A stretch of DNA of 64,000 nucleotides from Ramlibacter albus (GTDB taxonomy: Bacteria; Pseudomonadota; Gammaproteobacteria; Burkholderiales; Burkholderiaceae_C): assembly GCF_014297445.1 (NCBI RefSeq), contig NZ_JACORU010000009.1, positions 168,156-232,155 on the forward strand. Reading direction: 5' to 3'. The translations under genes and the position numbers were made by a program. Position 1 is the first letter of the stretch. Each line of letters opens with the position of its first letter. Positions 36,337 through 45,229 of the stretch are shown one piece after another. The notes beneath the pieces were generated by a model. The model made no database searches, was not told the DNA's origin, and saw only the letters and a program-made list of their open reading frames with translations.

Positions 36337-39000
36337 ATGAGCGCGAATCCCGATACCGGCTCGGTGGACCTGAGCCGACACACGCCGATGATGGCGCAGT
36401 ACTGGGCGATCAAGCTCCAGCACCCGGCCACGCTCGTGTTCTACCGCATGGGCGACTTCTACGAGCTGTTCTACGCGGACGCCGAGAAGGCCGCACGCCT
36501 CCTCGACATCACGCTCACCAAGCGCGGCATGTCGGCCGGCGAGCCGGTCGTGATGGCCGGCGTGCCTTTCCATTCGGTGGAGAACTACCTCGCACGGCTG
36601 ATCAAGCTGGGCGAGTCGGTGGCCATCTGCGAGCAGGTCGGCGACGTCGCGACCAGCAAAGGGCCGGTCGAACGCAAGGTCGTGCGCGTGGTCACGCCCG
36701 GCACGCTCACCGATACCGAACTCCTCTCCGACAAGTCCGAAGCCCTGCTGCTCGCCGTGCACCAGGGTGCTCGCAATCGCGCGGGGCTCGCGTGGCTCTC
36801 GGTGACGCAAGGCGCCGTGCAGCTGGCGGAATGCGCGGGCGACGAGGTCGAAAGCTGGATCGCCCGCATCGCGCCCAGTGAAGTGCTGTACAGCGCCGAC
36901 ACGACCGCCGTGTTCCAGCAGAGGCTGGCCGCGCTCAAGCTCAACGCCGGTTTCGCGCTCACGCAGCGGCCGGAGTTCCAGTTCGACGCAGGCCTCGGTG
37001 CGCGCAAGTTGCAGGAGCAACTGGGCGCCGCATCGCTCAACGCCTGGGGCGCCGAGACGCTGCAGCACGCCCACGCCGCCGCGTCCGCCCTGCTCGCATT
37101 TGCCGAGCACACGCAAGGACGCGCGCTCACGCACGTGCGCTCGCTGCAGGTGCAGCGCGACGACGAACTCATCGACCTGCCGCTCACCACGCGTCGCAAC
37201 CTGGAGCTGGTGCAGACGTTGCGCGGCGAGGACTCGCCCACGCTCTTCTCGCTGCTCGACACGTGCATGACGGGCATGGGCAGCCGCATGCTCAAGTGCT
37301 GGCTGCTCGAGCCGCGCCGCGATCGGTCGCAGGCGACTCGGCGGCACGACGCGATCGAGGTACTGCGCGAAGGTGCATGGCAGCGGGTGCACGCCGCGTT
37401 GAAAGGCGTGAACGACGTCGAACGCATCACTGCGCGCGTCGCGCTGCGGCAGGTTCGGCCGCGCGAACTGGTGGGCCTGCGGCAATCGCTCGTGAAGGCC
37501 GCCGAGTTGCAGGCGCTTCTTCGTCATTCCCGCGAAGGCGGGAATCCAAAGCTTCCCGACGCCTTGGATCCCCGCCTGCGCGGGGATGACGACCTCGCCG
37601 GGATCGCGGACGACCTCGTGCCTCCCACTGGCTGCGCGGAACGGCTGGCGCGCACGATCCACGAAGAACCCGCCGCCCTCATCCGCGACGGCGGCGTCAT
37701 CGCCACCGGCCTCGACGCCGAGCTCGACGAACTGCGCGCCATCCAGGACAACTGCGACGGCTTCCTGCTGGACCTGGAAACGCGTGAGCGCGCCCGCACC
37801 GGCATCGCCAACCTGCGCGTGCAGTTCAACAAGGTCCACGGCTTCTACATCGAGGTCACGCAGGGCCAGCTGGACAAGGTGCCGGCCGACTACCGCCGCC
37901 GCCAGACGCTGAAGAACGCCGAGCGCTTCCTCACGCCGGAACTGAAGGCCTTCGAAGACAAGGCCCTCTCCGCCCAGGAGCGCGCCCTCGCACGCGAGAA
38001 GTGGCTGTACGAGCAACTGCTCGACGACCTGCAGGCGCACATCCCCGCGCTCACGCGGCTTGCGCGCGCGATGGCGTCGCTCGATGCGCTCTGCGCGCTG
38101 GCCGAACGCTCGCTCACCTTGGACTGGTGCCGGCCGCAGTTCATCCGGGAGCCGGGCATAGAAATCACGCAGGGCCGCCACCCGGTCGTCGAAGCGCGCC
38201 TGGCCGAAATGCACGGCGGCGCCTTCATCGCCAACGACACGCGCCTCGGCCCGAAGCAGCGCATGCAGGTGATCACCGGCCCCAACATGGGCGGCAAATC
38301 CACGTACATGCGGCAGGTGGCGATCATCTGCCTGCTGGCCTCGATGGGCTCGTACGTGCCCGCGAAGGCGTGCCGCCTCGGCCCGCTCGATGCCATCCAC
38401 ACGCGAATCGGCGCCGCCGACGACCTGGCCAATGCGCAGTCCACTTTCATGCTGGAGATGACGGAGGCCGCGCAGATCCTGCACGCCGCCACGCCGCAAA
38501 GCCTGGTGCTGATGGACGAGATCGGCCGCGGCACGTCCACCTTCGACGGCCTTGCCCTCGCCTCCGGCATCGCAGCCCACCTGCACGACAAGGCGCAGTC
38601 GTTCACGCTGTTCGCCACGCACTACTTCGAGCTGACCGAATTCCCCGCGAAGCACCACTGCGCGGTGAACGTGCACGTGAGCGCGACCGAGTCCGGCAGC
38701 GACATCGTGTTCCTGCACGAAATCCAGCCCGGCCCCGCCAGCCGCAGCTACGGCATCCAGGTCGCTCGGCTCGCCGGCATGCCGGCGGCCGTGGTGAACC
38801 ACGCGCGCAACGCGCTCTCCGCGCTGGAAAGCAACCAGGAGCAGATGCGCGAGCAGGTAGACTTGTTCGCACCCCCGCCCGCCTCGGAGGCGCTCGCGCC
38901 GAGCGCGGTGGAGGCGGCCCTGGGCCAGATCGACCCCGATGCGCTCAGCCCCCGCGAAGCCCTTGACGCGCTCTACCAATTGAAGAAACTGCTGAAATGA
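36337..39000 (+). CDS. mutS: DNA mismatch repair protein MutS
   Basis: 887 residues (E. coli 853). The mismatch-reading motif is in [20 protein letters not shown] (F-x-E at about residue 37-41); Walker A is [13 protein letters not shown] (about 648), Walker [12 protein letters not shown], and the dimerisation loop [10 protein letters not shown]. The C-terminal HTH helps dimer formation ([17 protein letters not shown]). Oddity: residues 396-418 ([10 protein letters not shown] ... DPRLRGDD) are coded by an inserted palindromic element in the lever/core region, so the protein carries an additional surface loop. It overlaps the Anbu gene by ATGA. Confidence 0.97.
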   Translation: MSANPDTGSVDLSRHTPMMAQYWAIKLQHPATLVFYRMGDFYELFYADAEKAARLLDITLTKRGMSAGEPVVMAGVPFHSVENYLARLIKLGESVAICEQVGDVATSKGPVERKVVRVVTPGTLTDTELLSDKSEALLLAVHQGARNRAGLAWLSVTQGAVQLAECAGDEVESWIARIAPSEVLYSADTTAVFQQRLAALKLNAGFALTQRPEFQFDAGLGARKLQEQLGAASLNAWGAETLQHAHAAASALLAFAEHTQGRALTHVRSLQVQRDDELIDLPLTTRRNLELVQTLRGEDSPTLFSLLDTCMTGMGSRMLKCWLLEPRRDRSQATRRHDAIEVLREGAWQRVHAALKGVNDVERITARVALRQVRPRELVGLRQSLVKAAELQALLRHSREGGNPKLPDALDPRLRGDDDLAGIADDLVPPTGCAERLARTIHEEPAALIRDGGVIATGLDAELDELRAIQDNCDGFLLDLETRERARTGIANLRVQFNKVHGFYIEVTQGQLDKVPADYRRRQTLKNAERFLTPELKAFEDKALSAQERALAREKWLYEQLLDDLQAHIPALTRLARAMASLDALCALAERSLTLDWCRPQFIREPGIEITQGRHPVVEARLAEMHGGAFIANDTRLGPKQRMQVITGPNMGGKSTYMRQVAIICLLASMGSYVPAKACRLGPLDAIHTRIGAADDLANAQSTFMLEMTEAAQILHAATPQSLVLMDEIGRGTSTFDGLALASGIAAHLHDKAQSFTLFATHYFELTEFPAKHHCAVNVHVSATESGSDIVFLHEIQPGPASRSYGIQVARLAGMPAAVVNHARNALSALESNQEQMREQVDLFAPPPASEALAPSAVEAALGQIDPDALSPREALDALYQLKKLLK
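37523..37590 (+). repeat. Palindromic repeat pair inserted in frame in mutS
   Basis: The left half, 37523-37548, is GTCATTCCCGCGAAGGCGGG plus AATCCA. The right half, 37565-37590, is TGGATCCCCGCCTGCGCGGG plus GATGAC. Each half folds on itself, and the halves are inverted relative to each other (GTCAT ... TCCA / TGGAT ... ATGAC), 68 bases in all. It belongs to the same structural class as 20108-20185 but a different sequence subtype. Confidence 0.88.
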
Positions 39001-39812
39001 CCTACTGCGTCGGCATCAAACTCAACGCGGGCCTGGTGTTCCTCTCCGACTCGCGCACCAACGCGGGCGTGGACAACATCAGCACCTTCCGCAAGATGAT
39101 CGTGTACGAGAAGCCGGGCGACCGCTTCATGGTGCTGCTGTCGGCGGGCAACCTGAGCATCTCGCAGTCCGTGCGCGAGATCCTGCAGGTGGAGCAGCTC
39201 AAGGAGCGCGAGGACAGCGAGCCCGTGACGATCTGGAACGCCACGAGCATGTTCGACGCGGCGCGCGTGCTGGGGCAAGCCGTGCGCCACGTGTACGACC
39301 GCGACGCGGCGGCGCTCAAGTACTCCGGCGTCGAGTTCAACGTCAACCTGATCTTCGGCGGCCAGATCCGCGGCGAAGGCATGCGCCTGTTCCAGGTGTA
39401 CTCGGCAGGCAACTTCATCGAGGCCACACCCGAGACGCCCTATTTCCAGGTCGGCGAGTACAAGTACGGCAAGCCCGTGCTGGACCGCGTGATCACGCCC
39501 GACACGCCGCTGGAAGAAGCCGCCAAGTGCGCGCTGGTGTCGATGGACTCCACGATGAAGTCCAACCTCTCTGTCGGCCCGCCGCTGGACCTGGTGGTCT
39601 ACGAGGCCAACCGCTTCGAGACGGAGCAGATCGTCTGCATCGACATGCAGAACCCGTACTTCCGCATGCTGCATTCCAGCTGGGGGCAGAAGCTGCGCGA
39701 GGTGTTCGACAGCCTCGACGACCCGGTGTGGGACGACATGAAGGCGCCGGCGGGCGGCAGCATCAACAAGCCGCTGAAGAAGATCACGCGGCCCGAAGAA
39801 AAGCTGATCTGA
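38997..39812 (+). CDS. Anbu-type proteasome homologue (Ntn peptidase)
   Basis: 271 residues. [29 protein letters not shown] is the N-terminal signature, with Thr2 exposed after Met removal as presumed nucleophile and the Asp/Lys positions in SDSRT and TFRKM. Anbu proteins form lock-washer rings in the cytoplasm; physiological substrates are unknown. The usual Anbu neighbours (transglutaminase-like, alpha-E, circularly permuted ATP-grasp) are absent. Here it is coupled to mutS (ATGA) and faces a Ser/Thr kinase-cNMP gene, 1 base between the stops. The betaproteobacterial proteasome homologue BPH is the alternative name, but the sequence start fits Anbu better. Confidence 0.82.
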   Translation: MTYCVGIKLNAGLVFLSDSRTNAGVDNISTFRKMIVYEKPGDRFMVLLSAGNLSISQSVREILQVEQLKEREDSEPVTIWNATSMFDAARVLGQAVRHVYDRDAAALKYSGVEFNVNLIFGGQIRGEGMRLFQVYSAGNFIEATPETPYFQVGEYKYGKPVLDRVITPDTPLEEAAKCALVSMDSTMKSNLSVGPPLDLVVYEANRFETEQIVCIDMQNPYFRMLHSSWGQKLREVFDSLDDPVWDDMKAPAGGSINKPLKKITRPEEKLI

Positions 39813-39813
39813 G

Positions 39814-41094
39814 CTAGACGCGCTCGTTGCCCGCCACCAGCCGCGTCATCAGCAGCTGGATGAAGGCCTTGTCGAAGCGGTTCTGCAGTTCGTCCGACGC
39901 ACTGCGCAGCGCGTCGTTGCGGATCTCCAGCGCCAGCACGTTCGAGGTGGCCTTGGCCGTCGCCGAGCGCAGCGGGTTCTCCGGCTGCAGGTAGGCCATC
40001 TCGCCCAGCGTCACGCCGGGGCCCACCTTCGCGATCTCGCGGCCCTTGGTGCTGACGGAGGCTTCGCCTTCGAGCAGGATGTAGAACGACTCGCCCTTGG
40101 CGCCTTCCACCATCAGCGACGTGCCGGCGCCGTAGGAGCGCAGCGTGCCCAGGCGCAGCGCCTCCCACAGCGTGTTGTCCTGGAAGCCGGAGAAGAACTT
40201 CAGGTCGCGCAGCTGCGTGAAGCGCTCGGACTCACGGTCCTCGGCGCGCCGCGCGGGCATCTGGCAGTTGATGGCGAGCAGCGCATCGGCCATCTGCGAC
40301 CACTGCGCGTAGCGGTTGCCCGGCTTCTTCTGCAGCGCCTTGAGGATCACCGCATCGATCGCCTCGGGCAGGTCCGGCCGCAGGGTGGTCGGCGGCACGG
40401 GGTCTTCGGTGCTGATGCGAAACAGCGTCGCGAAATCGGAGTCGCCCTCGAACGGCCGCTTGGACGTGAGCAGTTCGTACATCACCACCGCCAGCGAGAA
40501 CATGTCGCTGTGGTGGGTGCAGGTCTCCTCCTTCACCTGCTCGGGCGACATGTAGCTGGGCGAGCCCACGATGCCCGCGAGTTGCGTGGTGTCGCCCTGC
40601 AGGGAAAGCGCGGTGCCGAAGTCCGCCAGCTTCACCTCGCCGTCGGGCTGCAGCATGATGTTGGCGGGCTTGATGTCGCGGTGCACCAGGCCGCGCTTCT
40701 GCGCATGCTCCAGCGCGCTGCACACCTTGAAAGCGATGTTCAGCACCTGTGCCACGGGCAGCAGCTTGTCGGGTGCGGTGTGCGAGGCGAGCGAGGTGCC
40801 CTCCACGTACTCCAGCACGAGGTACGGCGGGTCGGCCTCCTCGTCGGCGTCGTAAAGCCGGATGATGTGCGGGTGCTTCAGCGTGCCCGCCAGCACGGCC
40901 TCGTTGTGCAGGCTGCGGCGCATGCGCCGCGCCGCGATCTCGTCCTTCACCAGGTGAGCGTGCACCTGCTTGAGCGCCACGGAGCGCTGGTTGAACGGGT
41001 CGCGGGCGAGGTACACGACGCTGCTGGCCCCCCGGCCCAGCTCCTTCTCGATCTGGTACTTGCCGATCGCGGTTGGGAGAGTGCTCGCTTCCAT
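39814..41094 (-). CDS. Ser/Thr protein kinase fused to a cNMP-binding domain
   Basis: 426 residues. The Hanks kinase (about 10-265) is complete: GRGASSVVY glycine loop, lysine in VALKQVH, HRDIKPANIML, DFGTALS, GSPSYMSPEQ. A cNMP/Crp-like domain (about 300-410) follows with KGESFYILLEGEASVS and GVTLGEMAYLQPENPLRSATA (the phosphate-binding-cassette position, but EMAYL replaces the usual GELAL). No DNA-binding domain or membrane helix is present. ATG 41094 is preferred to a TTG at 41112. The order resembles protein-kinase-G-like control within one chain; ligand and substrate are unknown. Confidence 0.87.
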   Translation of the reverse strand: MEASTLPTAIGKYQIEKELGRGASSVVYLARDPFNQRSVALKQVHAHLVKDEIAARRMRRSLHNEAVLAGTLKHPHIIRLYDADEEADPPYLVLEYVEGTSLASHTAPDKLLPVAQVLNIAFKVCSALEHAQKRGLVHRDIKPANIMLQPDGEVKLADFGTALSLQGDTTQLAGIVGSPSYMSPEQVKEETCTHHSDMFSLAVVMYELLTSKRPFEGDSDFATLFRISTEDPVPPTTLRPDLPEAIDAVILKALQKKPGNRYAQWSQMADALLAINCQMPARRAEDRESERFTQLRDLKFFSGFQDNTLWEALRLGTLRSYGAGTSLMVEGAKGESFYILLEGEASVSTKGREIAKVGPGVTLGEMAYLQPENPLRSATAKATSNVLALEIRNDALRSASDELQNRFDKAFIQLLMTRLVAGNERV

Positions 41095-41242
41095 CGCGCA
41101 ATGTTCGTCCAACCCAGCCGCGGCGGCAATGAACTCTTTGGTTTCCGCTTGTATTGTTGCGGCGCAGCATCAGCCGGTGTCCTACGCAGCCGGGGTCCGG
41201 CGGCCCACAGGCTGGGGCCGAGCCCGGCCGCAGATTGTTTGC

Positions 41243-42031
41243 ATGCCAAAACAAAACGCACTCGCCGCCACGCTGCAGGCCCCACCGCTGGGCTTGCTCT
41301 TCACGGAACCGGTGCGCGCACTGCTCGACTTCTGCGCCGCCCACGTCAGCGTCACGCCCCGCCAGCGCGGGGACGGCCACCCTGTCATCGTTTACCCGGG
41401 CCTCGGGGGAGGCGCCCTCAGCACGGTCGTCCTACGCAATTTCCTGCGCGACCGCGGCTTCGCGGTGCAGGACTGGGGCGGCGGCCTCAATACCGGGCCG
41501 GATGGCGAGCTCGACGAGTGGCTGGGCGACCTCGTGGCGCGGGTGCGCGAACTGCATGCGCGCACCGGCCGCAAGGTCAGCCTCGTCGGCTGGAGCCTGG
41601 GGGGTGTCTATGCCCGCGAAGTGGCCAAGCTCTGCCCTGAGGCCGTGCGGCAGGTGGTGACGCTCGGCACGCCTTTCGGCGCGATGCAGGACGCCAACCA
41701 TGCCGGCACGATCTACCGCCTGCTGGGCGGCGACACCTCGCAGCTCACGCCCGAGATGCAGGCGCGCCTGCGTGAATGCCCGCCCGTGCCCACGACGTCC
41801 GTCTACAGCCGCACCGACGGCCTCGTCTGCTGGCGCGGCTGCCTGCAGGACGAGGGCGACTGCGTGCAGAACATCGAGGTGAATGCCAGCCACCTGGGCA
41901 TGGGCTCGCATGCCGACGTGATGCGGATCGTGCTGGACCGCCTGGCCCAGCCCGAAAACAAGTGGAAGCCCTACCGCAAGATCAGGCGTGCCACTGCACG
42001 GCGCCCGTCCACCAGGTCCCGAGCACGATGA
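41243..42031 (+). CDS. Alpha/beta hydrolase (lipase-like)
   Basis: 262 residues. The oxyanion part is [13 protein letters not shown], the nucleophile elbow [13 protein letters not shown] (Ser in the G-x-S-x-G), and the late catalytic pair is likely the Asp in TDGLVCW and the His in NASHLGMG. No signal peptide is seen; PF00561/PGAP1-like triacylglycerol lipase is the nearest class. The last ~50 bases overlap the opposite-strand uppP end. The substrate is unknown and the start has no strong ribosome site. Confidence 0.82.
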   Translation: MPKQNALAATLQAPPLGLLFTEPVRALLDFCAAHVSVTPRQRGDGHPVIVYPGLGGGALSTVVLRNFLRDRGFAVQDWGGGLNTGPDGELDEWLGDLVARVRELHARTGRKVSLVGWSLGGVYAREVAKLCPEAVRQVVTLGTPFGAMQDANHAGTIYRLLGGDTSQLTPEMQARLRECPPVPTTSVYSRTDGLVCWRGCLQDEGDCVQNIEVNASHLGMGSHADVMRIVLDRLAQPENKWKPYRKIRRATARRPSTRSRAR

Positions 42032-42806
42032 GGCCGAAGGCGATGCGGTACCACGCGAACGGCGTGAAGCTGTGGCTGGAGATGTAGCGCAGCAGCCACC
42101 GCACGCAGGCCCACGCGCTGACGAACGAGAAGAACAGCCCGACGAGGAACACCGGCAGGTCGTCCGCCGACAGCAGGTGCCTTTCCTTGAACAGGCTGTA
42201 CACGCCCGCGCCGATCAGAGTCGGGATCGCAAGGTAGAACGAGAAATCGGTCGCCGCCTTGCGCGACAGCCCCAGCAGCATGCCGCCGATGATGGTGGCG
42301 CCGCTGCGGCTGGTGCCGGGCACGAGGGCGAGGCACTGCACCAGCCCCACTTTCAGCGCGTCCAGCGGCTTCATGTCGTCCACCTCCTGGATGCGCACGT
42401 GCGAGGGCGAGCGCTTCTCGGCCCACAGGATGACGAACGCCCCGAGGATGAAGGTGGTGGCCACCACCTGCGGCGTGAACAGGTGCGTCTTGATGAGCTT
42501 GCCCAGCGCCAGGCCGAACACCACCGCGGGCAGGAAGCCGATGAACACGTTCAGCGCGAAGCGCTGCGCCTGCTGCTGCGTGGGCAGCGCCACCACGGTT
42601 TCGCGGATCTTCTGCCAGTAGACGATGATCACCGCGAGGATGGCGCCGGTCTGGATGGCGATGTCGAAGACCTTGCTTTTCTCGTCGTCGAACCCGAGCA
42701 GCGCCCCGGCGAGGATCAGGTGGCCGGTACTGGAGATGGGCAGGAACTCGGTGAGGCCTTCCACCACCCCCATGACGGCCGCCTTGGCCAGCAGAACCAG
42801 ATCCAA
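41982..42806 (-). CDS. uppP: Undecaprenyl-diphosphatase
   Basis: About 274 residues, 7-8 membrane helices. Dephosphorylates undecaprenyl diphosphate to recycle the cell-wall lipid carrier and gives bacitracin resistance. Catalytic motifs [15 protein letters not shown] near the N-terminus and [10 protein letters not shown] in the middle. The TTG at 42806 ([17 protein letters not shown]) follows AAGGAG by 6 bases and matches family starts; upstream TTG 42824 would overlap that ribosome site. Confidence 0.95.
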   Translation of the reverse strand: MDLVLLAKAAVMGVVEGLTEFLPISSTGHLILAGALLGFDDEKSKVFDIAIQTGAILAVIIVYWQKIRETVVALPTQQQAQRFALNVFIGFLPAVVFGLALGKLIKTHLFTPQVVATTFILGAFVILWAEKRSPSHVRIQEVDDMKPLDALKVGLVQCLALVPGTSRSGATIIGGMLLGLSRKAATDFSFYLAIPTLIGAGVYSLFKERHLLSADDLPVFLVGLFFSFVSAWACVRWLLRYISSHSFTPFAWYRIAFGLIVLGTWWTGAVQWHA

Positions 42807-42971
42807 CACGTGCTCCTTCGACAAAAGAGCGTGGATTATCCCCTCCGCGGGTGAATCCGGCGGCCGGGCTGCCCCGTAACTCCCATCATGGATGCCGCTG
42901 TTGGGCCGCCGCTGACCTTCGTGCTAACCTGCCCCGCAGGTGCGGCACCTGCGTTGCCGCGCGCGCCCCGC

Positions 42972-43580
42972 ATGCAAACGCCCAGCCCCGACACCGAGCT
43001 TGCCAAGCGCCTGCGCGACGAGCAGCTGGCGCAGTGGCTGCGTGCCGCGGCCGGCGGCGACGGGCGCGCCTTCGAGAGTTTCTACGAGGCCACGTCGCGG
43101 CATGCGCTCGCCGTGGTCCGGCGCATCACGGGCGAGGCTTACGCCGAAGACGTGCTCGCCGATTGCTATTTCCAGGCGTGGCGCAACGCCGCGCAGTTCG
43201 ACCCCGCCCGGGGCAGTGCCCTCTCCTGGCTGATGACGCTCGCGCGCAGCCGCGCGCTGGACCGGCTGCGGCAGGAGACGCTGCGCCACGGCGGCGCCAC
43301 CGGCGCGCCGCACTACGAGGCCGATGCGCACGAGCGCTGCCCTGCCCTCGGCCCCGACGAGCTGCTGGAGAGCGTGGAGGCCAGCACGCGCCTGCACGAA
43401 GCGCTGCGCGAGCTGTCCGCCAACGAGCGGTGGGTGCTGGGCCTGGCTTACTTCCGCGACCTCTCGCAAACGGAGATCGCCTCGTTGACCGGCATGCCGC
43501 TGGGCACGGTCAAGTCGCTCATGACGCGTTCGCAGCAGAAGCTGCGCGGTGTCTTGCAGAAGGGTTATGCCCATGGCTGA
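42972..43580 (+). CDS. ECF-family RNA polymerase sigma factor
   Basis: 202 residues. Region 2 shows the usual AEDVLADCYFQAWRNAAQFD, and region 4 helix-turn-helix is LSQTEIASLTGMPLGTVKSLM. It is paired with a cupin anti-sigma starting 7 bases before its end, the RpoE-ChrR type. In Rhodobacter, that pair reacts to singlet oxygen; oxidative or photo-oxidative stress is therefore a fair inference. ATG 42972 (MQTPSPDTELAKRL) is chosen over upstream in-frame codons that encode an unconserved Pro/Ala stretch. Confidence 0.88.
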   Translation: MQTPSPDTELAKRLRDEQLAQWLRAAAGGDGRAFESFYEATSRHALAVVRRITGEAYAEDVLADCYFQAWRNAAQFDPARGSALSWLMTLARSRALDRLRQETLRHGGATGAPHYEADAHERCPALGPDELLESVEASTRLHEALRELSANERWVLGLAYFRDLSQTEIASLTGMPLGTVKSLMTRSQQKLRGVLQKGYAHG

Positions 43581-44022
43581 CCTGGACGACGACATCTCGC
43601 GGGCGCTGACGGACGCGCAGCGCCCGCTCGAGGGCGAGGACGCGGCACTTGCGCGCGTGCGCTCGCGCCTGATGAAGCGCATCGCCAACGACTCGGTACC
43701 GCACCACACGTCCATCCATGCCGACGCGGGCCGCTGGCATGACCTGCTGCCCGGCATCCGGCGCAAGGTGCTGCACGAGCAGGACGGCGTGATGTCCTAT
43801 CTGCTCCAGTTCGCCCCCGGCGCGGTGTTGCCGGCGCACAGGCACCCCGTGGACGAGGAGTGCGTGGTGATCGAAGGCGTGCTGCGCATCGGCGAGCTGC
43901 TGCTGCCCGCGGGCAGCTACCACCGCGTGCGCAAGGACGTGCTGGATGCGGACAGCACTTCGGACGAAGGCGCGGTGATCTTCCTGCGCGGGGCGACGCC
44001 GAAGGCGGAGCAGCTCGTATGA
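43573..44022 (+). CDS. ChrR-like cupin anti-sigma factor
   Basis: 149 residues. The N-terminal helical part (DDDISRALTDAQRPLEGEDAALARVRSRLM) should hold the sigma factor. The C-terminal cupin (about 75-145) keeps the metal-type motif H-x-H-x5-E (AHRHPVDEECVVIEG). The typical zinc-binding HxxxCxxC of the longer ChrR anti-sigma domain is absent, so it is a short version. AGAAGGG lies 8 bases before ATG 43573, which overlaps the sigma gene. The gene ends 7 bases before a palindromic repeat. Confidence 0.83.
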   Translation: MADLDDDISRALTDAQRPLEGEDAALARVRSRLMKRIANDSVPHHTSIHADAGRWHDLLPGIRRKVLHEQDGVMSYLLQFAPGAVLPAHRHPVDEECVVIEGVLRIGELLLPAGSYHRVRKDVLDADSTSDEGAVIFLRGATPKAEQLV

Positions 44023-44029
44023 AGCCGTT

Positions 44030-44202
44030 GTCATTGCGGGCTTGACCCGCAATCCGATTGAGGCGGCGATCAGTCGCGAGAAACAGCTGAAGAACTGGAA
44101 GCGCGAATGGAAGATCGCGCTGATCGAGAAGAAAAATCCGCAGTGGCGAGACCTCTACCCCGACATTCTCGGCATGGACCCCGGGGTCAAGCCCGGGGTG
44201 AC
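44030..44202 (+). repeat. Palindromic repeat pair enclosing a GIY-YIG remnant
   Basis: The left half 44030-44055 (GTCATTGCGGGCTTGACCC, then GCAATCC) and right half 44175-44202 (TGGACCCCGGGGTCAAGCCC, then GGGGTGAC) match the two halves of the 20108-20185 element almost base for base. Here they are separated by about 119 bases holding the C-terminal piece of a nuclease gene rather than a 24-base spacer. Confidence 0.87.
44057..44174 (+). pseudogene. GIY-YIG nuclease C-terminal remnant
   Basis: The frame reads IEAAISREKQLKNWKREWKI, then ALIEKKNPQWRDLYPDILGM, recognisable as the C-terminal helix and tail of short GIY-YIG endonuclease family proteins (YhbQ/URI type). The catalytic GIY-YIG half is missing; its place is taken by the left palindrome half at 44030-44055. 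There is no plausible start codon and no in-frame stop before the frame enters the right palindrome. A decayed or internally deleted gene. The homology is by eye. Confidence 0.75.
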
Positions 44203-44239
44203 GGTGCTGTGGGGTCACACCATGCGGGGACGACGTTGC

Positions 44240-45193
44240 TTACTGAGGTTCCAGCCCGACCTTCTTCACCAGCGCCGCAAACCGCTGCAGCTCACGCCGG
44301 AACCCGGCCTGCGCCTGCTCGGGCGTGCTGATGTTGATGGTGTTGCCCTGCTTGGCCATGGTCTCCTTCACGGCCGGGTCGTTGAAGGCGGCCACGAGCG
44401 CGTCGTGAACCTTCTTCACCTGCGCGGCCGGCAGGTTCTTCGGGCCGATCACGGCGAACCACGCGTCGAGCGAGAAGTCCTTCAGGCCCTGCTCGGCGAA
44501 CGTCGGGATCTCGGGCGCAGCCGGCGTGCGCTGCGGCGTGAGCATGCCGATGGGGCGCAGCGTGCCGGCCTTGATCTGCGAATGCACGCTGGGCAGCGCC
44601 GCCGTGCCGAAGTCCACCTGGCCGCCGATCAGGTCCGTCACCATCGGGCCCACGCCCTTGTACGGGATGTGCTTGGCCTTCACGCCGGCGGCGTCGAGCA
44701 CCATTTCGCTGGCGAGGTGCAGGATGGTGCCGTTGCCGCCCGAAGCGAAGTTGTAGCCGTCGGGCTTGGCCTTGAGCGCCGCGAAGAACTCCTTCGCGTC
44801 CTTCACCGGCAGCTTGGTCGGGTTGACCACCAGCACCATCGGCGTCGCACCGACGATCGCGATCGGCGTGAAGTCGCCGGGCATGTCGAAGGGCAGCGAC
44901 TTCAGCACGCTGGGGAAGATCACCACGTTGTTCGACACCACCGACAGCGTGTTGCCGTCCGGCGCCGAGCGGGCCAGCGCCTGCAGGCCCACGACGCCAC
45001 CCGCGCCGGGCTGGTTGTCCACGACGACGCTCGCGCCCAGTGCCTTGCCCAATGCGGGCGCGGCCGAGCGCGTGATGGCGTCCACGCCCGAGCCCGTGGC
45101 GTTGGGCAGGATGAACTTGACGGTGTTGTCCGCGAAAGCGGTGGGGGCCAGTGCTGCGGCCAGAGCGGCGAGCGAGAAATTGCGACGATCCAT
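44240..45193 (-). CDS. Bug/TctC-family tripartite tricarboxylate transporter receptor
   Basis: 317 residues with a short signal peptide (MDRRNFSLAALAAALAPTAFA). Family runs: VKFILPNATGSGVDAITRSAAPALGKALG, VVDNQPGAGGVVG, YKGVGPMVTDLIGGQVDFG. Periplasmic receptors of this family bind carboxylates; many are orphan, without TctAB, as here. It is the last gene behind the HMG-CoA-lyase-like and CoA-transferase genes, so a C4-C6 di- or hydroxy-acid ligand is plausible. Confidence 0.92.
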   Translation of the reverse strand: MDRRNFSLAALAAALAPTAFADNTVKFILPNATGSGVDAITRSAAPALGKALGASVVVDNQPGAGGVVGLQALARSAPDGNTLSVVSNNVVIFPSVLKSLPFDMPGDFTPIAIVGATPMVLVVNPTKLPVKDAKEFFAALKAKPDGYNFASGGNGTILHLASEMVLDAAGVKAKHIPYKGVGPMVTDLIGGQVDFGTAALPSVHSQIKAGTLRPIGMLTPQRTPAAPEIPTFAEQGLKDFSLDAWFAVIGPKNLPAAQVKKVHDALVAAFNDPAVKETMAKQGNTINISTPEQAQAGFRRELQRFAALVKKVGLEPQ

Positions 45194-45229
45194 GGTGACG
45201 TTGTCTCCTGCGTAAACCCAAAAGCGCGC

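Noticed and set aside
37523..37590. CRISPR-like or IS fragment in mutS
   Set aside because: No repeated spacer pattern or transposase; it is a paired palindrome like those elsewhere in the window.
36112..38979. 955-codon open frame on the minus strand across mutS
   Set aside because: Antisense shadow of mutS in GC-rich DNA; His/Arg/Gly-rich translation without any domain.
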